Source of the DNA: Phytophthora hibernalis
Taxonomy: Eukaryota > Oomycota > Peronosporomycetes > Peronosporales > Peronosporaceae
Direction: 5' to 3'
Assembly (NCBI GenBank): GCA_012656075.1
Contig: JAAKBF010000133.1
Span: 1-64,000, forward strand
DNA: 64,000 bases
The notes under the pieces were generated by a model. It worked only from the letters and a program-made list of their open reading frames with translations, did not search any database and was not told where the DNA came from. Made by a program: the position numbers and the translations under genes. This document shows, piece after piece, positions 55,517 to 64,000 of this stretch (position 1 is its first letter; each line of letters starts with the position of its first letter).

Positions 55517-58500
55517 TCATCGCTCCATCTTGGCGCGGTCGATGAAGATCTCCACGAGTCGTCGACGGGTGTCGTCCAGCTCGGAGCCAATGTACTTTGG
55601 CACGATCGAAGGGTCTTCCTTTGTAGCGAAGTAGAAAGCCACGAAGCAGAGCACTGTACTCTTGCGGACAATCAGCCTTGGGTGGTCGAGATGTTGCTTC
55701 AGCACACTCATAAGGCCGTTTGCCACGTCGGGTTTGCGCAAAAATACACTCTGTTCGCACGACACCAAGCAGAGCTTGACGAGAATCAGTACCACCGGAA
55801 GCGCTGGATGATCTGCTCGTGAGATCAGCGGCATTAGCGACAACAGCATCTGTTGGTGGTCACTCGTAGAGCGCACCACGTCGTGCAGAATATGTTCTAT
55901 CAAATGCTGAGCCTGTTCAGCACATAGTGTTAGACTACCAGTGGTGGTGATGCCGAACACGGGATCAAACTTACCACATCGACTTGGTTGTCAATTGCAT
56001 CAGTCAGGCGCTGCAAAATCAACTCGAAGAACATTTGTGCTCGGGAAGGCTGCGCTTCCACGAGTCTCAGGAGCACCTTCAACGCGTACTCGTTCTTCTC
56101 AGTGGCATGATCAAGCAGTAACAGAAGCAATCGACCAAAGCAACGATCCCACGTCTCGGGAGATCCGGTCTCGATCAACTGCATTGTCTGTTTCCAAATG
56201 CCACGTTAGTATACTTCCATAATAGTGGGTTATTTCATATACAGCGTACCTTGAAGAGAGCGCCCTTCACCTCCGCCTCTGAAAAATTGTTTTGTTCCAG
56301 CAGGTGAAGTATATCGTCAAGCTGGATGCCAGGTTTGTCCACACCTGGGCCAGCGGACGAGAACAGTGTTCTGGAGAAAGCTGCATTCCCAGAAAGAGAG
56401 GCCTTGCCTACCACTTCTTGAGCTTGTTTAACGCCTGCTGCGCTTCGTAGCTGATCATCAGTTCGTGGGTCCTCGACAATGATCTGGGCTACAGTGTTTA
56501 TCCTCTTCTGACTGTGTTGAACAGGACTGGAGGAGGTCACGCTTGGCGACTCGGGTCGTTTGCGGCTTCGTTCAGGTTTGGAGGCCGGAAGTTCCTTAGC
56601 CTGATTTTGATCGTCTCCTTCGCGCAATCGTGTTGATTGAGGTGCTGTAGATGATAAAGAAAACGGTGGTCTCTGCGGGTTGCTGAAATTGAGGACAATT
56701 TTCTTAGACTTGAGCACCTTGGACACAACCAAACGCCTCGATGGGGTAGCAACCCTAGCGCAATCTCCATTTCTGGGCCATAAAGTTGCGCAGCGACTGA
56801 GACCAGCTCGCCACACGCAGACGAAACAGACACCGGAACGTCGGTATCCATGAGCAGCGCGATCTTGAGCAAAAAGGACCTCATGTGGCTGGTATTGGTA
56901 CCTTGCTTCATGTATGCCTCAGCACCTGGTAACAACTCGCGCAGGTAGTGACACATGGCGGCTTTCACTTTCATGTTGCTTCCATCCCCAGCATCGATAT
57001 GACTAAAGCAGCCAGGTTCGAGCTTTCAACTGTTGATGCAATATACTCCAGGTTCTCCTTGGCAACCACCCGAATGGATTCCTTGGTGTCGATAAACTTT
57101 TGGAAAAGCTTCGGCAAAATCGTCTTCAAGTGAGGATGCAGCCGCTGGCGGTCATTCGAAAGCTTTAGCAGCGGCAGAAAGTTTTTCAGCACTCCCTGGG
57201 AGACACGATAGTGCGGATCGCTTAGATGCTTAATGAAGGTGACCAAAATAAGATCATCCGCTTTGTGGTCTCCACTTGCGCCACTAGCAATCTGGTCCAC
57301 GCGTTTCTGAAGGGTTTTCCCGATGTAATCTGCAGCCTCCAACCTCGTAGACCAGGATCTGCTTTCCATGTTCCGAAGAGCTTCCTCCTGTTGATCTACC
57401 ATCGGCAAGTGTGCATCCTCCTTCGCTGGCGCACTCCTCATAGGCTTCGATTTTATGTCGCCGGACGACGACTTATTTGTCCGGGAACTTGAAGCATTCG
57501 ACCCGGTCGGCGACGGTATTGATACCAGCGGTAGCCTTTTCGCCCCACTCGGTTCACAGTTTTCGATCTCCATCGGAATTGGTTCTTGAACTTCAGCTGC
57601 TAGTTGAACTCGTCGCGCTTTGGAGGGTGGATGTTGAGAACTTGTGTGAAAGCTGGCTATCGATGGCTCTTGTCGTGATGTGTACAGGGTTTCCGCTGTT
57701 GTATTTGATGCTGTCTGAGATGGTTTCGGAGCATTTAAAACTCGGAGTGGGCCCGCAACAGCGCCATTTTTCCACTCGTTCACCAACGGCGAACTATCCT
57801 TTGAAGCCGAAGATTTCGCTATCCCGATACGCAAAGCACCTTGCGATAGCATTCGCAAAGATTGTACGTCGTCTTCGGTTGCATCGACTCCAATTGAGCT
57901 CGAACTCCCACCAAGTACTCGCCTCGGTAATTTACCAGTAGTCGGCTCTCCTGGACTGAAAAATCTGGGCTGCTCGTTACTGAATGTCACCGAGTTTAAT
58001 ACAGCAGGAGCGCTGATAGGAGGCTGGGCTTCACTTGTCATTTGAAGCGTTGACCTCGCAACCTCAGGACCCTGAGACGATGGAGCATCCAGGGCGCTGT
58101 AATCTGTTGGACGTGCATTTCCTGCCGTAAACTTTGAGGGGTCATCTTTCAAGTTCTTTTGCGTTGATCCGTCCAATCGAGCGAAGATACCCTTCGCCTC
58201 ATCCTGTATTGATCCAGGAAATACAGCATCGTTTCGTATGTTAGTGAAGTAGTTAGCATAGATTTGTCAGCATGCCACAAGCACTTACTGGGAAGAGATG
58301 CTGATAAGACCAATAACATTTTCTTGATTGAGCGCGGACATCACCCAGCGCGTCTTGCAGCAGTGATGGTAAAATAGGCACAAACATATCCGAATGCCTA
58401 CAACAAAAAACATCGTTGTACAGCATAATTTCAGTTAATTGCACTCTATGAAGTTACAAAAAGGCGTTGAAAGTTGAAGTCACGCACTTGCTTAGGAAGC

Positions 58501-60393
58501 TGGAACTCCAAAACTGCAATGTCAGCGTCAAGTAGCATACTGCATTGCACCGCAGCACCTGATTGCGAGATTTAGCACATTCAATAAGCCTAAACAGTAA
58601 AATGAGAGAATTGTGAGCAATTTCCCGATTTAATAGAAAGGAAGCTTCAGCCGCTTACTTGGGAATCACGCGCGAATAACCATTACCGGTGCTCTCAATC
58701 ATACTTCGAATTGTTGTATCCGCTGCGGTCGAAATCACTTGGATAGTCACGTATGTTGCCTTCAACAAATTGCCAAGAAAGATTTCTGCATGCGCGTTGA
58801 ATTCGTCACGGAGGACATTGGCGAGCATCTGGATTGTCTGACATGCTTCGCGAGATACGGACGATCGCAAGTCGCTCACTTGCTGGCATAGGCGCTCGCG
58901 AATCGAACGTAGACCCTGCGATAAGAACAAAAGCGCGGCCTCGCTGTTCGACGCCTTACTGGATCGGTCGGCCAGTTTCTGAAGCATTTTCAATCCATCG
59001 ACACGCTTGTCCCAATTTTTATCGAGCTGGAGCTTGTCAAAAATCGCTCCTAGCTGCTTCTGAATCTCCCTCTCTGAAATATTACCACTCGTCGAACTTG
59101 TGGAACTGACGTCTTGTACAACTGTACTGCTTGCAGAGTATGCTTGTAATCGAGACTGATCACCATCACCTGAGGCAGCAGCTGCTGCTTTCGCTTCATC
59201 TAGTTTTCGGCTTCGAACAGAAGCCAAATACCGTACCATCGAAGATGAAGACGACGAAATCTGTACGTCGTACGATGACAAGATCGACGACAGCTCATCT
59301 GGATCGGCCTGAGTCTGCAATACAACAGCAAAAATATGGTGAGAGTTACGTGACTCTTCGTCACTTTTGCGTGTGGTCTAACGCACCGAACTAGCATCAT
59401 GTGATGGCGCCGCATCAGTACCCAAAGAAGCTGACGGAGTGCACACAGGTATCCGCTCGAATCTGTCCGTCAACGTCTTCATGTGTGCCGTCCGAATTTT
59501 CTTGCACTCCAAATCACTCTACGCCAGCACCCACTAATCAATTAATTCCAATATCCCATCCACCCTAACTCCAAAACCACCGTACCAGCAGCGATGGACC
59601 AATATACGTGTAAAACTTCTCCAACGCAGTAATCGCTGCATTGCGCACATCCTTAGACGAGTCCTCCAGAAGTTTCAGCACCTGCACACAAATTCGCCCC
59701 AAAATCAGCCTTCACTTATCTCGCTCATTCTCCACCTCAACTCACCTCATCCAGCATCTCCTGCCTGTCATTAAACAGCTCGTGCCGCTCCATCACCCGC
59801 CAAACGGCGTGGAGACTCTACAGAATAAACCATAATAGCACCATGAGTCTCCTCCTCCTCCTTAATCACTTGCATCTGCTCTACCTGTTCTCTTGTGCGC
59901 CAGTTCTTGTGCTTCATGCATCCTTTCAGCCTCTCCAGCACCGTCGACACGTCCAGCACCACAGAGATCTGCACCACCACGTCCACCGCCTTCTCTCGAA
60001 CCTGCAGCTTGCTGTCTCCTAGTCTCTCCACCAGACTGAGCCACAGCAGCTTGAAGTACGAGCGCAGCGTCGACTCTGCCACGCGCGAGACCAGCAGCGC
60101 CAGGATCTCCAGCGCCCCCAGCGCGATCTTGGAGTTGTGGTCGCGCAGACAGGGCAGCACACTCGGGATGAGCGTGGCCGAGACCTCGGGCGCTGCGTCC
60201 TGGCGCTGCAGCTTCTCCAAGAGTCCGTTGACGCCTGCCAAGCGCTGCTTGATGGCTTGGAGCCGCGATTTTGACGTCCGTAGAGCGAGTTACAGAGAGA
60301 TAGTTAGTGCGTTAGATGCGCAATTTAGTAGAGAAGATAATGCACGTGTTGGTGGTTACCTGAAGAGCCAAGAAGCGCCGCGGCGTCGTTCAT
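55517..60393 (-). CDS. CLASP-like TOG-domain microtubule-associated protein
   Basis: A long spliced gene. The ATG at 60393 begins MNDAAALLGSS; exon 2 has the first TOG-like HEAT array (LIPSVLPCLRDHNSKIALGA, LGDSKLQVREKAVDVVV) and is spliced near 59820-59870 to LHAVWRVMERHELFNDRQEM. A second array at 59320-58655 (LDKNWDKRVDGLKMLQKLAD, LRSSVSREACQTIQMLANVL) is the hallmark CLASP N-terminal domain. A Ser/Pro-rich basic linker (58176-57400) follows, then a third HEAT array (ASGDHKADDLILVTFIKHLS) and a C-terminal array ending RRRLVEIFIDRAKMER at 55517. CLASPs stabilise microtubule plus ends. At least ten exons are implied; borders are approximate. Confidence 0.82.
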
Positions 60394-60545
60394 AAGCCCG
60401 TCGATGCCGAGCTTCGCGCCTTGTCAAAATATTTTCTAGGAATTTCGTTTTGAATTGTGACGGTTGGTGATTAGACATAAAAAGGCTGTTTCTATTTAAC
60501 AGTTAATAACCCGGCTCTTAACGGAAACACATTCTTCTTCAGATC

Positions 60546-61934
60546 ATGTCGGCGGGACCTCGTGTGCGTCGCGCCGCTGCGGCCTACGAGACGGTCGTGG
60601 TGCGCATCTGGCGCTGGGTCAAGGTCACCATCTGTAAATGGCTGTTAACTATCGTTGTGATCGGAATGCCGCGTTCTAACGGTTAAATGGTGACTGCAGG
60701 GCACGTTTTCTACGGCCAGAACGAGTGGCAGCATCTGTGCAGTCCCACGGGCGCGCAAGTGGACGAGGAGCAGCGCATCGTGCGCTTCCGGACGGAGTTG
60801 GCGCTGTCTAAGCAGATGGTGCAGACCTGCAACGTGGTGTTCGATAACGAACCGTTTCCGGTGCGTGGTGGTGAGTTGATGAGGTTCCAGAGTCTGTTAT
60901 GACGATGTGTTTGTTAGGTGGACGCGACGCTGCATGATGTGGCAACAAGAGCAAAGCTGGACGAGAAGAATGCAACGTGAGTTTGGTTATTGGCTTGGGT
61001 TGGGTGGAGTTATTGATAAGGTTTCTTGTGCTTTGTTAGGCTGATGACCAACGTGCGCTCGTGTCTTCAGCGCTGCAATTTTGTGAACAAGGTGTATGCG
61101 CGCGTGTATGCTCTTAAGAACGAAGGCTACAGCTCCGCGAACCAGCAGCATGAGGTGGGTTTGTGTTGGTAAAAGTTGTTGGAGGATGTTTAACAGGCTT
61201 GTGTGTGGTGTCTGGCAGGAGATGCTGGAGCAACTGTGGATGAACTTGAAGCCCAATGTGCGTCGCGAAGGTGGACGCATTACGAAGGAGTGGGGTGAAA
61301 TCGGCTTCCAAGGTAACTCTTGCAGGTTGTAGAGTTTAAGGTGACTCGTTGCTGAAGTGGTGACCGTTTTTCTTTGCTTGTCAATAGGAACGGACCCGAT
61401 GTCGGACTTCAGAGGCATGGGTATCTTCTCGCTGGCCCAGCTCAACCACTTCACGAAAGGCTATAAGGTCGAAGCTCAACGGTGAGGCAACTTCTTTGCT
61501 ACCATATCTCTCCTACAAGGTATAGTCGTGCTGAGTTTATCTGTTTCCAGGGCCTTGGAGGAGTCGAACCACCTGACGCGCTGGTACCCGTTCGCTGTGA
61601 CGGGCATCAACGTCACAGCGTTTATGATCGAGCTGGTTGATGAGCGTCTGTTGGACGTCAAGCTCTACCGTCTTGCTGGAAGTGGCGAAGATGACGATGT
61701 GAACGTGGGCCTGAAGCAGCTCCACGACTTCTACGGTGCGTTTTGTCATGACCTGGTCTTTCAAGTTGAGCCCACTAACCTTTATCTCCTATATCCTAAG
61801 CCACGATCTTCACGCGCTTCAATAAGTTATGGGTAGACACGAATCCTCGTGATGTGATGGCGTTCCCGACCATCTTCCAGTCACTAAAGGACGACATCCG
61901 CCTCGAGTTGACGCACAAGTCGTTCCGTTACTGA
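60546..61934 (+). CDS. ELMO domain-containing protein
   Basis: The ATG at 60546 begins MSAGPRVRRAAAAYETVVV. The first intron is 60634-60699 and splices VKVTI to WHVFYGQNEWQHLC. Further exons carry LMTNVRSCLQRCNFVNKVYA, LEQLWMNLKPNVRREGGRIT, WGEIGFQGTDPMSDFRGMG with IFSLAQLNHF, and LTRWYPFAVTGINVTAFMIE, which is a full ELMO/CED-12 domain. It ends LELTHKSFRY at 61934. Small ELMOD proteins act as GTPase-activating proteins for Arf-family G proteins. About seven exons. The gene is divergent from CLASP with only 152 bases between start codons. Confidence 0.9.
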
Positions 61935-62074
61935 GTCTGCAAATCTGCGACGTGTGCAGACCCTAACTGTTAACACGGTATGCATCAGTTAGTAACCATG
62001 TTGCTGCCATCCAATCGCTTCACTCTAAATTCCCATACAAAACACTGCACCACTTGCCACCAAGAGCTGAAGAC

Positions 62075-62532
62075 ATGGGCACCGGACGATCGGGATCAGG
62101 CAGAGCGCGTGCGCACGCCAAGAAGAAGCAGTACAAGCGCGGCCACGCCACCAAGAACCGCTCGCGCGACATCGACCAGATCCAGGATGACTTGACTGTG
62201 GAGAAGGTGACGGGCAAGATCATGGCGTTCGAGAAGGACGAGGACCTGCCTGGGTATGTGGCGCTTGCTGCAATTGAGTTATTGTTAAATACTGACAATT
62301 GCCATTTCTGTTATGCAGTCTGGGCCAGTTCTACTGCACGCCGTGTGGTCGCCACTTTATCGACGCCAAGACGCGGGACGTGCATCTCAAGACCAAGGTG
62401 CACAAGCGGAGACTGAAGGACGTGGCGCAGAAGCAGTACACACAGAACGAGGCTATGCAGGGCGCCGGAAAGGCCGTCGAGACGTACAAGCCAGCACACC
62501 CCAAGCCCAGCAACGACATGGACGACCTCTAG
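62075..62532 (+). CDS. Bud20/ZNF593-like C2H2 zinc-finger protein
   Basis: Two exons (62075-62253 and 62319-62532). I start at the ATG of MGTGRSGSGRARAHAKKKQY, a basic N-terminus with the family's RDIDQIQDDL segment. The single finger FYCTPCGRHFIDAKTRDVHL followed by KTKVHKRRLK has the extended C2H2 spacing of the Bud20/ZNF593 family. The family rides pre-60S ribosomal particles and helps export them. About 130 residues, the normal size. Confidence 0.92.
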
Positions 62533-62716
62533 ACTGTCGACGCACATGGGTAGCTTTGTTGTATACTTTAAATCTACACTGCTTTGATCACAACGTTTTG
62601 TCCGGCATCATCCTGTAAAAATAGGAGCTTGCTTGCTGCATGCTTGGCTATCGTGTGGATATATATTTACCGAATTTTTTGTGGAGCTTCCGAAGATCAC
62701 GCAGCGTCGGTCACAA

Positions 62717-63824
62717 ATGACAGGTCGGCCAAGTTCGCGACGGCAATCATCGAGTCGAGAAAGTGACGGTGTTGCCGATGCGCAACTTGACGTGGGTTCT
62801 GTGGCAATGCTGTTGCGTCCGCAGATGATTGCTAAGTGCATACTGTTTCTCATGTTGCAGTATTTGCGATCGACTGCAGTCAGTCCTTGAATGCTACAAC
62901 ACCGGTGGCAACCCCTATGGAGACTCACCGACCGAGACAACAACAGAAGAACCAGCAACCCCATCGCCCAATTCCTCCGGTTGCACCGCGTAAGATCTCT
63001 ATTGGTCCTATTCGTCCTGTGAAAGTGCCGTGGCTTGAGCGTGACCGTGACTCGTTCAAGCCAAACATCTCGATCCTTCCAAAGGCTACGCCAAGACCCG
63101 AACAGATTGCACCGAAGCATGCACTGAAGGTAAATTCACTGCTCCACTTACAATTGTTGCTAAACTTTCAACTTGTTCTCGGGGCAGATAGCCAAAGCAG
63201 GCTGGAGTCGTGCAGACAGACTCAACGCTAAGCCCGTCGTCCGAGCGTATCAAGAACTGTTGGAACAAACCGCAGCGATGGTATTAATACGTTGGCCGAA
63301 AAATGACCAGCAACAGCATTCAGAAACTCAACTTTACTCGTGCTGTGTAGGATCTCGAGTCGGCTGAAAACGCTGAGAAGCGGCAAATGGATGACGCTGC
63401 TTATCGGATGGGGCTGGCTAACATCTCCGATGAAATGGTCCGCAAGCAGAAGGACCTCATCCGCTTCCACACCTTCAAGAACGAGGTGGACATCTTCCAG
63501 CAACATTTGGTGCCGTTCGTCTTCGATATCCGCACCGAGCATGAGCGGCAGGTCAATTCGAGCGTTTACCGCCACTTCAACCGCATGAGAGCTATCCAGG
63601 ACATGGGCATCCCGATCTACAGTCTCGGCGAATACCTGTTCGAGGAAACCGACCGCATCATCACCGCCCACACTAAAAATTCGTTATACCGCCGCGTACG
63701 TCGCCGCAGCGCCGCCCATTTCATCGACACAGACCTTATTCCACGCCCAGAGCGGAGACGCAGTTCCGTTGTCCTCAGCCCGAGCTTCACTGGTGGTGTC
63801 CAAGAGCACGAGCACGAACACTAG
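62717..63824 (+). CDS. Uncharacterised protein, spliced
   Basis: I do not recognise this gene. The proposed start at 62717 (MTGRPSSRRQSSSRESDGVA) leads to an intron ending at the acceptor before 62861; its donor is uncertain. The next exon reads ICDRLQSVLECYNTGGNPYG and SPTETTTEEPATPSP, and after a one-base gap near 62967 continues PIPPVAPRKISIGPIRPVKV. Clear introns lie at about 63129-63187 and 63280-63350. The last exon (DAAYRMGLANISDEMVRKQK, DIRTEHERQVNSSVYRHFNR, MGIPIYSLGEYLFEETDR) ends with a His/Glu tail at 63824. Mostly helical, with no signal peptide or membrane segment. Confidence 0.6.
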
Positions 63825-64000
63825 GCGTTTTTGGTGGTAAATTTATTTTTATCAATGAAAAATCAAGTCCAAAGTTGTCAAGGGCTGCGTTGAGCGCACA
63901 CGTTAGACCAAGTCTCGTGTCGTTGCATGTCACCCGACCTCGTCAACGACCACAGCTAACTTCGCCGCGGTCGTGGAGGACCTGGCATCATCCTGCTTCC

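Overview
The window is nuclear DNA from an oomycete, most likely Phytophthora or a close relative (Peronosporales). The reasons are compact genes with short GT-AG introns, START/FYVE/GAF signalling proteins of the oomycete kind, a Utopia-type retrotransposon sitting in U2 snRNA genes, and a tyrosine-recombinase retrotransposon split by an LTR element. The species cannot be named from the sequence alone.

Layout. 1-9506: a U2 snRNA cluster on the minus strand, invaded by a Utopia-like non-LTR retrotransposon. The unit of U2 genes plus the 5' part of the element occurs twice in direct orientation (1-2480 and 6973-9470). 10085-20180: two tandem mitochondrial-carrier paralogues (+), then an inositol polyphosphate 5-phosphatase, an FHA-containing kinesin and a mitochondrial GABA aminotransferase (all -). 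20900-28950: gene-poor, AT-rich DNA with nested inverted repeats and one Myb-like transposon-associated ORF. 28957-39996: a START-FYVE-GAF protein (+), a cyclic-nucleotide-binding protein (-), the ribosome-biogenesis factor Kri1 (-), a PHO80-type cyclin (+) and an ovothiol-type methyltransferase (-). 40367-54969: a DIRS/Ngaro-like element whose RNase H domain is cut by a 9.5 kb LTR element with a 5-bp target duplication and almost identical LTRs. The interior of that LTR element is a dead mosaic: plus-strand gag pieces surrounding a minus-strand chromodomain Ty3/Gypsy. 55165-55439: a small mariner-type MITE. 55517-63824: a CLASP/TOG microtubule protein (-), an ELMO-domain protein (+), a Bud20/ZNF593 zinc-finger protein (+) and one unrecognised conserved-looking gene (+).

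The host genes are unrelated housekeeping and signalling loci, not an operon-like pathway. Themes that recur are phosphoinositide signalling (5-phosphatase, FYVE), microtubules (kinesin, CLASP) and ribosome biogenesis (Kri1, Bud20).

Quality caveat: nearly every host gene longer than about 1 kb carries reading-frame breaks that a single extra base would repair, mostly at runs of four or five identical bases. This looks like systematic homopolymer under-calling rather than gene death, so frameshifts here should not be read as pseudogenisation. In-frame stops and lost catalytic residues in the retroelements are a separate and more reliable sign of decay.
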